Part shown: positions 11,701 through 20,838 of the stretch, in pieces
Layout: each line of letters starts with the position of its first letter
Position numbering within the stretch: position 1 is the stretch's first letter
From: Notospermus geniculatus
Taxonomy: Eukaryota; Nemertea; Pilidiophora; Heteronemertea; Lineidae
DNA: 64,000 bases
Assembly (NCBI GenBank): GCA_002633025.1
Contig: NMRB01000022.1
Location: 782,111 to 846,110 of the forward strand
Reading direction: 5' to 3'
Position numbers and translations under genes: made by a program
Notes under the pieces: generated by a model
What the model was told of the DNA's origin: nothing
Seen by the model: the letters and a program-made list of their open reading frames with translations, nothing else
Databases searched by the model: none

Positions 11701-14700
11701 CAGACTCTATAACGCCAGTAAAGTTTCCCAATTGGCGGCAATGGGAAGTTGAGAACTGAACTGACAGACACCGTTTTATGTAGTATCAATGAAACAGCAA
11801 TTGTCAAGATTTCTCAAAGTATTGTTGTAAAGCAGCTTGCCCCGTGGCATGTCACAGATAGAAAATGAGCACAAAAAGGCAAAAATAGAAGAGAGGTATG
11901 GCAGAAATATGAAGGACTTACAACGATGAGGATGATAAAACAAGTTTCTATTCTACTGTGGCTATTATCACTATTTCCAAACATGAACCACTTGATGCTT
12001 CTGGTGGAAAAATTATGGTAACAAGAAGTCAATAAATTACACTATAATTCTTTGAAACAGACTACATGTAAATCTAAAGTGCAAACATGAATACCGGTAT
12101 ACACAAGTCTTCTACTGATTCTATCAATTAGTATATTAGTTGAGATGTTAACGTCAGTGCTCTCCAAAGAGTGTTCAAGCAAAGTGGGCGAGATTCCGAC
12201 CTTCTGTTTCAGGAATGCTCTAGCTTTTCGTGGGAGCTAATACTGTGGCACTCTGTATGCATACACTCTCACGTTAGTCGTAATAGGAAGGTCCATCAAT
12301 TCCCACGAGCAAAAACGCTCTGCAAGAGACTACTGCAAAACCCAATCAGCTGCCGCCTAATATTAGCAGAAGTTAAACATACCATGATCATCTGGATGAT
12401 TCAGGTGGGATTGAGATTTCGACTTCTTCATGATTCCATTCGATGGTAAATGCTTTGGGCCCTTACTCTTGCCCTGGACGTCACACTTTATACACACACA
12501 CGTCTCGGGTATCCAACTGTCATTTTTTCCACATCTCGGGCAGTGGCTCATGCCTGCAAGAGAAGGTCAGAGTTTGAGCTCAATTTACAACAGAAATAAA
12601 ATAAAATTCAAATGCAAGCGTGACCAGGGTGTGGCAGTCTAGGTCGATCCATGATCCTGCTTATGGTAGATTAGAGAATCTTTAGATTAGACCAGTTAGC
12701 AATAGAATAATAGCTTTAAAACACAGGCTGTCAATGGAGGAACAAACTAGAGTTGTCAGTTGAGTCTGCATGCAGACTCTGGAGTCTCCGCCACGGGTCG
12801 CATGTCACACAGGCCTAAAAGAGACATGCACGGCCAATTTTGACCCGCAATACCGCATGAAAGAACGAATGTAAGGTTTTATTGATGAAAGTGACGTAAA
12901 CTGAACCGGAAACTGTTTATTTGATGTATTTTAATCCACTCTGCCTCGCGGAATTTGACTTCCGAAAGTGTCCGAGAATAGATTTTTCAGTGACGGCGGT
13001 CCTATTCTCGGACACCATCCCCATCCCGCCATGTCCTCGGACAGTTGCTTTTTGTGGCCAAAATGTCAAAAGGAATGACAGTTTCGTTAGGGCCTACCAA
13101 AAAACAGAATGCCGATCGGGAAATGGGGGATATGGGCCGAGGACATGGCGGATATAGGCCTAGCCGAGTTGGATGTTGGTCATGTTCGTTAGCATGTCGT
13201 CCATGTTGTCAGGCTGGGATCATACGGCAGTCGTGGCGCAAAACATCGTCGTAAACATCAGCATGGATAAATTAAACAACATACACCCGACGTGGAAATG
13301 AAAGAATACTAGTAGTCACAAATCCTGACACCGGAATATTTTATTGAAAGACAGTTTCGTCGAAACTTCGTGTTATATGGTGATAAAATTACGACACTGC
13401 AAGGAGCCCGTGAAGCACTGCAGAATGCATACACGCATAGGCACGTAAGCCTCCTGGTCTGAGGTTGGTTTGGGCCGAGAAAGTTTCCTAGCTAACACAA
13501 GAGTCTCCGCTCGACCACTACGTGGCGTGGCGGAGACTAAATAGAGACCACAAAAAGAGGATTCTTGAGAGGAAAGGAATCACATCTCACCTGTTACAGC
13601 GTTTTGATTGTTATTCCACCGATTATCAAGCTGGTGCCTTTGAGATGACTGACTTGGATGCTGCATATACTGTCCTTGACCTTTAACACCTATATATTGA
13701 CCTTGACCCTGCTGCCTATGACCTTGACTTACAAAGGATTGTCCACAAGGGGCATAATGAGATTGCTGCCTATTGTCTGAAGTCCGACTGGTGGCATTAG
13801 AATAACGTCCGTCAGCCTGCATTACAGGTATAGATGCATTGTGCGTATTAGTCCGTTGCTGTAACATATTGTTTGGCACATTCACATTTGGCCCTTGCCT
13901 TCCCTTAGAAAATACACTGGCCTGAATTCCAAGAGCAGCAGGGTCATGGTAGTGATAGTGGCCCAATGGGCCAGGCGCTGAGGTTTGTCGCCCAAGCACA
14001 GTTTGATTTGTTTTAGCACCAGATTCACACTTTGATCCGTCAGAATTTACCCGCATAGGTGGCGGGCCACTACCTGGATTTTTCACCTGTTCGTTGGATT
14101 GTTTACCGTCTTCGGGGTTGAGAGAAGATCGGCGAACAGGCGGTGGAGGTGGCATTTTCTTCTTTTCTGAATTTGGCCTGGAATTTTCAGGCATCTGCTG
14201 CACCGGTTTGGGCATTTCTGGTTGCACTTTTTGCACCCCCATCATACTTTGCCTGTTCGCCATATCCTTCATCAACAACGTCCGAATTCCCTGATTATTA
14301 AAATTCTTTTCATTTTGAGAATCAGTCGATGCGTTACTATCTGTCCTCTCGTGAGGCACCAACAATTCAGGCGGTGGTGGAGGCAAGTTATCAATATCAT
14401 CCAATGTATTCTCCTGATTTTCACTTCCACTTTTCATAGTGGTACTGGTAGCTTTTTGCTTATTTAGATAATCAAGGTACACTTCCACATTCTTTGATTG
14501 CTGTTCTCTGGCCTGTCTCTCCTTCATGGCCTGCTCTCGCCGTGAACCCTTTTTCGGTAACGTCGCGTATATGTCGTAAGTCCGCCCAAACTCATCTTTA
14601 CGTAACGTCGAATCCCCTGAAGAATTCCCACTGGCATTCCTATTTGAATTAGCCTGCACCATTCCATGAGGGTGAGTCGCCTTCACAGGTCCTCCCTGCC

Positions 14701-17700
14701 GCCTCATTTTCCTCTCTCGCACACTGTAAACACCACTTTCCGATCCACTCTTAGGAACACTCAGCGAACTGCTGTGACTCGTATCGCTATCACGGTCCGA
14801 ATCCCGCTTAACGTTCGCAAGCTGCTGTGGCACCGGCTCTTGGAATGATGTTGCATTTCCTGTCGGCTTCAACTGCGGTTTAATCGCCGTCACACGCGGT
14901 CCAGTTCGTGATTGTGTTGTATTCCAACTTTGTTGGTCGTTCCTGTTCTGTCCGGCTTGGGACAACTGTCCAGACGCGGATGAAGAATGGTTCATCGGTG
15001 TGTTGGCAGACGACCGGGCGATTGTTCCAGTAGACAGTGATCTGGCCATTCTTTTGAAGCCTTGAGAGTGAGCATGGTTCCCATCATGGCTATCAGTGTC
15101 TGTGCTCATTGAGCTTATGCTGAAATTGGAGGATTGGAATGATATGACCAAAACCAATATACACATTACTACTTTTGAAGCTCTTACTGAATCCAGTTTG
15201 CAGGGGCAGATCGAGGATTTGGGAAGAAGGGGCGTCCAGTGCAAGGAACATTGAAATTTGCGCCCAATTCCCGAATTTCACGGTCTATTTTACAGATTTG
15301 TTGGCGTGCCCGCGGTGCACCCCCCTCTGGATCCACGCCTGGTTTGCATAAACACAGAAAAGAGACTGAAATAGAGGTAGGCCTATGACAGGGTAATGGT
15401 TTTCGACTTTTTTTTAGAAGGAAATAATGTTACGTTCCAACAGCTGTGTTGCACAAATATTAGAATATGAAATACTGTTTTTACCTTTGTTGATCTCCAA
15501 CACTGATGTCACTTTGAGTCGAATTGTTAGATTCCTGTCTTTTGACAGCATTCTGATGCAGACTCTTACTCCTCGTTAAGCAGGTGTTATGCTTCAGCTG
15601 GGCTTGCATAAACAACTGGTAGTCTATATATGGGATGTCCATAGCTTGTTTAAGAGACACTGCAAAAGATATTGGAAAATAGCGCTGTTGAGTAAAGTTA
15701 GAAACAGGAATATGAGAGCAATTTATAGGCCCGGTTGCACCAAGGTCGACTTTTTGCTCAAGTAACCTCAAAGTCGTTCTCAACCTCAAATTGTAATGGC
15801 AAATCATATTACTTAGTTGAGGTCAACCTCAAACTTAACTTTGAGCATAGCTGGTGCAACCAGCCCATAGAGTTGATTGCCAAGATTCAGTCTGGTTGAT
15901 GCCTTCATTCCTTGGATCAGTTCTGGGTACCGTTTGTTTGACCAACATTTCGGTACAGTGATCACTGAAGCAGCAAGACTTAAGATCAAATCAAGCCCTT
16001 TTCTCTACTTACACGTAGCCTGAGAGCATAGCTGCAATGCAGTTGGCAGGTCACCTTCATTCTCTTTGTCTGTTGATCTCTGCATTAGGTCTTCTGCCAT
16101 ACGTAGTAGGTGATCGAAGTGATTCTTGAATCCTGTTGAACAAGAATTGCCAAATTAAGATTCAGTTCTTTCAGCAGCAAAGAATTACACACAACGTATT
16201 TTTTAAAACACATCTTACGGCAACTAGCAATAGCATCAGAACATGATCTGCAACACCTTTAACTCACCGAGCTTCTCATAGGACGAAGGGTCGAGGTTAC
16301 CCATGTTGATGGAGTTAGTGTTCCCCGGAATGTGATTCAGATTGGCCTGCATCAGTAAGCCCTGCTGTGATATGTCATTTCTGTTACCATCAACCGCATC
16401 TGAAAATAACCAACCATTCAATGAATTATCCCAAAATTTGGTGACGAAGTTTCAAGTACCTTCAGTAGGTGTAACACAAAAGCGGCATTTACCGGACACC
16501 CGGAATGCGGAAGCGGTATATGCTATGCATTTTCGTATACAACATATCGCTTCCGCATCCCATGTACTGCATTCTGGATGTCTGGTATATGTGATGAAGA
16601 ACGTCAACGGCCATTTTACATCTCTTTCCATCTATAAACTGAAAGATCACGCATCGTACCTCTTTGCTGATTGTCGAACGAGTTGCCTTCTCTTGGTGTC
16701 GATGACTTGCTGCTTCCAGAGGTACTTTGCGACATGACGTCCTGACTCATCTGCCTGCATGGCTGACGTGACACAGAATAAATCGGTGCTTGTGATGCTA
16801 AGAACACATTCCGAGGTTGCTGTGTACTGGAGGATGAGATCGTCGGTGAATCTACAGACATGCTACTGGCAGAGCTGGCGCTGTTGCGGTCTCCACTGCT
16901 GCCACTCCCGTTGCTACGATAACCCGAATCTTGGTGCGATCCTAAAGACGAAGTATCTGGAATGTCCACTTTTAATGTTTCACGGATATTGCTGGGAATA
17001 TGCTGCATGTTCTTGGTTCCAGTGTTAGGATTCATAATCATGAATGGACCCTGAGATTTCATTGGGCCCTTCGTTTTCTGCATCTTTGCTCCCTGTGACA
17101 TCTGTCCCCTCATCCCTTGCTGCATCTTGAGAATGCTTTCTACAGCTCGGCGGTTGATGTAGGCTCCATTTAACTCTTGGTCTGACTTCCCTGAGTCATT
17201 TCCACCATTCTGAACACTCGTCTGAGAATTCAACAAATTCATTTTCTGGGTTGACTTTTGTTCCTCTTCCTTTGCCGGTGGGAGATCATCAACATTAACA
17301 TAAGTATGCGAATCATTTGCATTCTTTCGTCTTGGCCTTGGTAAACTAGCAAATCCATTCTCAACAAATGTTCCTGAGTGGATCATGTAAGAATCATCAT
17401 AGGGTCTTGAAAGTTGTTTTTTCCTGGCAGCTTCTTGCTGCATGACTGGAGCAGTCCCTTGAAACTGGTGCAAGTTCCCTTCCACAGATTTCGCCCTCAT
17501 GAATGTACCCTGTTGTGAAGGGTTTACACTGTCATCAGCTGATTTTCCCCTTCCGTATCGAGATTCCTGCGAAGACAGGTTATCATCAACAGATTGTGTA
17601 CGAACAACCTTCTTCATTGTTGTTCCAAGCAAATTATCTGCCGAGCTACTTTTCACGACTCCATTCTTTGGAATATCATCTGGAGAGGGAGAATCTTCGG

Positions 17701-20700
17701 GGTTCACGTACCCTCGGATGACATCAGCACCAAGTTTTCCCCGGCCTTTCTTGAAACTCTCTTTCCGTTGAATTTCCGCAACTTTGTTGAGGAAGTTTGG
17801 ATCCCAAGCACCGGTGGGAGACTTTGGCGAATCTGGTGCTGTACCTGATTTCTTTTGACCAAAGCCAGACTGAGTATAGCCATACACATCTTTGCTTTCC
17901 TTTTCTGCAGTTTTAACGTCCAAAGATTTTGTTCGTTTGTGCCTAGAAGGGCTGCCATGACTGCTATTTGAGTTCTTCCTCTGAAGAGGAGCAGGTTTGT
18001 GCTTTTCTTTGACTGCTACCTGTGGTTGCGGTTGCTGAGGCCGAGATTGAAGTTGCTGCTGTGGTTGTTGTTGATTGTCAACATAACCGTATCCGACACT
18101 AGAACCTGCACACCCACCGTAGTTCACATTGGAGCCTCGTGTGCCATACTGGCCAGTTTGCACCGGTGGTTTATTCTGACTCCCTGTAGAGTTCATTCTG
18201 TAATATCCACCATCAACTTGGTCACCCATACGTGTCTTAGCGTATATCGTTTCCATTGGTTGACTCGGTGTTTGTAATTTACCGTACGTATTTGAAACAG
18301 TCTGAGGCCCACACTGTTTGGAATCCTTTAACGGGATTTCTCGAGTGAGTTGAAGACTCCCGGAGACAGCAAGCAGGAAGCTGCCTTGGCGACTGTGCTC
18401 AACAACAGGTTTCTTATTCTTTGCATCATCATCATCACTGTCGTAACGTCCCCACTCTGGTCCAGGTGTCACTGCACGTCTTACTGGGGTATCAAGTTGT
18501 TGCTTGGTGTCCCAAGGCGTAGGAGTGATAGCCCGCCTTGTGGCAGTAGACGGCTCATTACTCCCCTTGTCTTTCCCTCCTTGGTTGTTGGAAGGTTGTG
18601 AGAGGAAATTATCCGGACTTAGACTTCGATCTCGACTAGAAGCTGAAATGGAGAGAGGACGAAGTTAAGCCAGGCGTACATCGCACTTGCGACTGGAAGT
18701 AACTGATCTGGACCGATGTTCCCGAAGCCGTAGTTAGGTTAACGATGTTGTTACGCTATGCATTTTCCCAGTTTTAACGACATCGTTAACCTAACGATGG
18801 CTTCGGGAACATGGCTCCTGATCAGTCACTGGTGACGTACGTGCTGCGCGCACTTCGCAAATTCAGCAACTCAGTAAAACTAGGACGGTCCAATCAGTCG
18901 TCATGTCCTGACTGCGTACATCGCAGTGACTGAACGAAACTGGGTACAACTAGTCGCTAGAAAGTTGAACCTGTGCAACTTGCGGCGACCGGCAAAATCT
19001 CAGTTCCAGCGAGTTGCAAGGGTGCGTACATCGACCCTTTCTGGTGATTGGTTAGTCGCCTCCAGTTCCAGCTAGGTCCTCCCAGTTGCCAGTAGCTCAG
19101 TGGCGACTATTAGTTGTCTCCAGTCGCAAGTGTGATGTACGCTAGGCTTTAGGATTGTAATAACTTCCATTGCTTGTGTTACTGAAATGGTCAGCAAGTT
19201 AGGAAATGATGAGGAACTTACTTCTGCTATGTCTTGGTTGAATTGCTCCTGTGACAGGATAAGTTGTCTTTGGTGCTGTTGTAGGATCAATTGCCTGGCC
19301 GTCTGGATTAGCGTACATCAGCAGCAACGGTTGGTACCGCCCCTTGCAGCACTTGTCAATCACATCCTGGAAGTTACGACCCATCTTTTTGACAGTCGCA
19401 TCATCGAAATATGTCCAACTTTGCGACTTTGTGTGCCACATGAATGTTGAGTAGTGTTTCCCATAGTAGCAGACGATGCCCATCAACTCATATTTGGTGT
19501 GGCGGGCATCACCATCTTTGACAAAGTTGAACAACTGCAAGTGGAAAGCAAGAAAGGGAAAAGTGAGTAACTAATGCTGGTAACTGAACCTGGGAAGTGA
19601 GTAACTACTGCTGGTAACTGAACCTGGGAAGTGAGTTAACTAATGCTGGTAACTGAACCTGGGAAGGAAGAGACAGAGTTGCAATGCCACATTAGTAATG
19701 TTTTTGCGCACATCTTTCATCATCTTCTAGCATGATTAGAATTTGGCTGGCAGTCAAATCTGGCAGAAATGTCATCAGTACCGGTACCACAAATGAAAAG
19801 AGGAAGAATTACACATGTACTCAGATCAACAAAGAATCATAACTTACATCTGTCAGCCTTATATTTGTTCCAATAGTCTCAGCAACATCAAGGATCTGAT
19901 CGAAGGATGGTCGGTCTGAATCCCATATCAGACCCAGACTCACGATATCGGGGTTGTTCATCAGGTTCCGTTTGATGAGGACCTTTCTCCCACAGCTCCC
20001 CTACAAGAGAAAACACAACATAACATACACAGTAGATAACATCATTCCTTCTGAGGATGACTATGAAAAGTTCTAAGGAGAGATATCAAACTTGAAAGTA
20101 GCTCTTCATCTGCCTCAACATGTGGCACTTAGTCTGCAGTTTCCAAATTCCCAAACAGGTTGATTTTACTTACTGGGCAGGCCCTGTAATCTCCAGCAGT
20201 ATGAGCACGACCAATCAGCATACTGAACTTTTCTGATGGGTCGAAATAGTGTCCCTCCTCCTCCATGAGAGTCCGTGCTTGGGAGCTGAAATAGGTGATA
20301 TATTTTAGGACCTTGTTTAACATCTACACGTATCAGAAGGTTTCTTAAATCGGCCAAGAATGGTTAGAACTACATCAGAGATTTGTGACCCGTGACAGCA
20401 AAATGAGTTGAAATGCGCACTGAAGAAGACCCAAGTGACTTCACGGTTTGTTGATTTCAGGATTGTCTGCCCATTGTGAAATTTGACTTTGTCCATTTCC
20501 GTAATTGCTCACTGGTGTTATCTTGGGTCTTCTTTCCGGCGCATTCCGACTCATTTTGCTGTCACTGTACGGTTCACATATTCTTCACCATATTCAAGGA
20601 ACTAAGGGAATCACAGTTGTTCAAATGACGATCCAAATACTTACGCCAAAGCTGTCGCAGAGACATACAACACCATCTGGTTGAAGGGAAGAGGTTCTGA

Positions 20701-20838
20701 CGAGGCGCCACATGGGCATACAATCTGTTCAACAACATTGAGAGAGAACTTCTGGTGAGGGATACAATGGGGAACCTGACACTTGTCTTCATTTTCTTCA
20801 TGGGCGATGTGGTAGTGGATACGGTACAGGATATTCTC
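8035..20838 (-). CDS. USP53/54: USP53/54-like gene: second set of exons 3-14 (copy 1, complete 3' part)
   Basis: Minus-strand exons at 20,645-20,838, 20,174-20,285, 19,848-20,000, 19,222-19,534, 16,660-18,642, 16,268-16,399, 16,013-16,132, 15,485-15,659, 13,591-15,119, 12,383-12,553, 9,435-9,472 and 8,035-8,733. They sum to 5,619 nt and read through in a single frame to one stop, so this copy is intact from exon 3 onward: 1,872 codons. It contains the second half of the USP domain, a tail rich in Ser, Gln, Pro and Asn, a helical segment, polyproline motifs, and two C-terminal CxxC clusters. There is no second copy of exons 1-2 in front of it. It is therefore either a 5'-truncated duplicate, an alternative 3' cassette reachable by splicing from exon 2 (phase 0 to phase 0), or the true continuation of the gene with copy 2 being the other haplotype. 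Confidence 0.9.
8734..9434 (-). other. Intron 13 of the USP gene, copy 1
   Basis: Conserved in copy 2 as 26,791-27,496 with many small indels. It includes TACCGGTA at 9,366 where copy 2 has only TA. No other content recognised. Confidence 0.7.
9435..9472 (-). CDS. USP53/54: USP53/54-like exon 13, copy 1 (38-nt microexon)
   Basis: 38 nt between CATTCAG and GTAAGTATCC. It encodes [12 protein letters not shown]. Without it, exons 12 and 14 would be out of frame; with it the whole set closes. The intron 5' of it holds the 1.2-kb element at 10,301. Confidence 0.88.
9473..12382 (-). other. Intron 12 of the USP gene, copy 1
   Basis: 2.9-kb intron. It holds the inserted element 10,301-11,485; the remainder aligns with 27,535-30,449. 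It includes the polymorphic octamers at 12,063 and 12,092. Confidence 0.75.
10301..11485. mobile_element. 1,185-bp inverted-repeat element with 3-bp target duplication, copy 1 only
   Basis: The left end AGACAGGTTTAGCACCTTTC mirrors the right end (inverse of AGCGAGGTTTAGCACCTTTC). It is flanked by AGT at 10,298-10,300 and 11,486-11,488; the empty site in copy 2 reads GCC-AGT-GCTACTG near 29,557. Internal hairpin arms share GTCCGCTGTGGACATCCTT (about 11,146 and 11,413). The longest internal ORF (118 codons, plus) has no recognisable domain, so it appears non-autonomous. A 3-bp duplication would fit PIF/Harbinger or CACTA types. Confidence 0.9.
12383..12553 (-). CDS. USP53/54: USP53/54-like exon 12, copy 1 (first C-terminal cysteine cluster)
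   Basis: 171 nt after CTTGCAG. It encodes [20 protein letters not shown] followed by a basic tail KSKGPKHLP and [15 protein letters not shown]. The cysteine spacing suggests a zinc ribbon (inference). Confidence 0.9.
12554..13590 (-). other. Intron 11 of the USP gene, copy 1 (expanded)
   Basis: 1,037 bp, whereas copy 2 has only 155 bp between the same exons (30,621-30,775). The extra DNA is mostly the inverted-repeat element at 12,782-13,538. Confidence 0.8.
12782..13538. mobile_element. Inverted-repeat element with nested hairpins, copy 1 only
   Basis: Ends share AGTCTCCGCCACG in inverse orientation (12,783 and 13,526). A 16-bp palindrome AGTCTGCATGCAGACT sits just outside the left end (12,763-12,778). 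Two nested inverted pairs lie inside: GTGTCCGAGAATA (12,969 and 13,003) and CCGCCATGTCCTCGG (about 13,025 and 13,138). Absent from copy 2. Exact borders are uncertain. Confidence 0.75.
13591..15119 (-). CDS. USP53/54: USP53/54-like exon 11, copy 1
   Basis: 1,529 nt from [20 protein letters not shown] to the NAVTG donor (GTGAGA). Same organisation as copy 2: Ser-rich start, [20 protein letters not shown], a charged helix ([20 protein letters not shown]), the [12 protein letters not shown] and [11 protein letters not shown] motifs, and a His/Gln-rich end. The open frame extends further 5' into the intron and reaches an inserted element at 15,201, but the AG acceptor and phase fix the exon start at 15,119. 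Confidence 0.93.
15120..15484 (-). other. Intron 10 of the USP gene, copy 1
   Basis: It contains the element at 15,201-15,341 next to the acceptor; the rest aligns with copy 2 (32,305-32,684). Confidence 0.75.
15201..15341. mobile_element. CAGGGGC-ended element with 5-bp target duplication (copy 1)
   Basis: Starts CAGGGGCAGATCGAGGATTT and ends GTGCACCCCCCTCTGGATCC-ACGCCTG. It is flanked by GTTTG at 15,196-15,200 and 15,342-15,346. Related elements are at 32,386 and 62,711. Present in both copies, so it predates their separation. It lacks about 15 bp that copy 2 retains. Confidence 0.8.
15485..15659 (-). CDS. USP53/54: USP53/54-like exon 10, copy 1
   Basis: 175 nt encoding [20 protein letters not shown] to SDISVGDQQ. 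Phase joins exon 9 (one base) and exon 11 (two bases). A longer ORF upstream is intron plus a small inserted element (15,728-15,866). Confidence 0.86.
15660..16012 (-). other. Intron 9 of the USP gene, copy 1
   Basis: Holds the 139-bp inserted element at 15,728 and otherwise matches copy 2 at 32,860-33,072. Confidence 0.7.
15728..15866. mobile_element. 139-bp MITE, copy 1 only
   Basis: Inverted ends: GGCCCGGTTGCACCAAG against the inverse of GGGCTGGTTGCACCAGC. It is flanked by ATA at 15,725-15,727 and 15,867-15,869. Copy 2 has a short uninterrupted sequence at the same place (about 32,923), so the filled and empty sites are both visible. The interior has CTCAA-GTTGAGG hairpin motifs. Confidence 0.85.
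16013..16132 (-). CDS. USP53/54: USP53/54-like exon 9, copy 1
   Basis: 120 nt encoding [20 protein letters not shown] and [19 protein letters not shown], an amphipathic helical pattern. Donor GTAAGT. Confidence 0.86.
16268..16399 (-). CDS. USP53/54: USP53/54-like exon 8, copy 1
   Basis: 132 nt; acceptor TTTTCAG, donor GTGAGT. It encodes [20 protein letters not shown], then [20 protein letters not shown] and EKLG. It joins exon 7 (one base over) and exon 9 (two bases in) without a frame break. Confidence 0.86.
16492..16585. mobile_element. 94-bp TA-flanked MITE with CC...GG ends
   Basis: Begins CCGGACACCCGGAATGCGG and ends with its imperfect inverse (CTGCATTCTGGATGTCTGG). It is flanked by TA at 16,490-16,491 and 16,586-16,587. 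The inner arms GCGGAAGCGGTATATG and CATATCGCTTCCGC make it a near-complete hairpin. It lies in intron 7 within the part missing from copy 2, so no empty site can be checked here. Confidence 0.75.
16660..18642 (-). CDS. USP53/54: USP53/54-like exon 7, copy 1 only (long disordered region)
   Basis: 1,983 nt (about 660 codons), acceptor TTTCAG and donor GTACGA. It extends 170 nt beyond the visible ATG/GTG-started ORF; the added part includes [14 protein letters not shown]. It carries two related RRA-[IV]-TP-x-P-x-W segments ([10 protein letters not shown] and [14 protein letters not shown]), an acidic DSDDDD, a Gln-rich run, and several [RK]-x-[KQ]-S-x-[DE] motifs ([28 protein letters not shown]). 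Low-complexity and probably disordered, with phosphorylation-type motifs (inference). Its copy-2 counterpart is lost at the gap at 33,460. Confidence 0.92.
18643..19221 (-). other. Intron 6 of the USP gene, copy 1
   Basis: Almost entirely occupied by the inverted-repeat element at 18,667-19,149. Confidence 0.75.
18667..19149. mobile_element. MITE with GCGTACATC ends and central hairpin
   Basis: The left end AAGCCAGGCGTACATCGCAC and CTTGCGACTGGA mirror the right end TCCAGTCGCAAG and TGTGATGTACGCTAGGCTT. A large central hairpin occupies 18,702-18,820, with arms sharing GATGTTCCCGAAGCC and GTTAGGTTAACGATG. Further GCGTACATCG copies occur inside (18,925 and 19,023). The right part is preserved in copy 2 (33,461-33,820), where the left part is lost at the N. 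Confidence 0.8.
19222..19534 (-). CDS. USP53/54: USP53/54-like exon 6, copy 1 (His box)
   Basis: 313 nt with the USP C-terminal half: [29 protein letters not shown] and [18 protein letters not shown]. The His box and following Asp pair are intact. It is identical in protein to copy 2. Confidence 0.95.
19561..19668 (+). repeat. 35-bp intronic minisatellite, three units (copy 1)
   Basis: Three tandem units of GTGAGTAACTAATGCTGGTA-ACTGAACCTGGGAA with minor variants. Copy 2 has a single unit at about 34,227-34,262, so unit number differs between copies. Confidence 0.85.
19848..20000 (-). CDS. USP53/54: USP53/54-like exon 5, copy 1
   Basis: 153 nt, 51 codons, phase 0 at both ends. It encodes [20 protein letters not shown] and [15 protein letters not shown] and ends RLTD. 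The acceptor is TTGTAG here, CTTGCAG in copy 2. Confidence 0.93.
20174..20285 (-). CDS. USP53/54: USP53/54-like exon 4, copy 1
   Basis: 112 nt; acceptor TTTCAG, donor GTAAGT. It encodes [20 protein letters not shown] and [10 protein letters not shown], identical to copy 2. Confidence 0.9.
20386..20577. mobile_element. MITE in intron 3, copy 1
   Basis: Arms sharing GTGACAGCAAAATGAG and GAATGCGC plus GAAGAAGACCCAAG, inverted at the right end (CTTGGGTCTTCTTTCCGGCG, GACTCATTTTGCTGTCAC). About 192 bp. Present in both copies. Confidence 0.8.
20645..20838 (-). CDS. USP53/54: USP53/54-like exon 3, copy 1
   Basis: 194 nt, with the same protein as 35,208-35,401 ([20 protein letters not shown] and [19 protein letters not shown]). 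It is the most 5' exon in copy 1; no candidate first or second exon was found between it and the copy boundary at 25,474. Confidence 0.92.

Noticed and set aside
11814-12032. Possible extra exon with a GTAAGT donor near 11,931, conserved in copy 2
   Set aside because: In the phase set by exon 12 it meets a stop codon, and exons 12, 13 and 14 already join perfectly without it.
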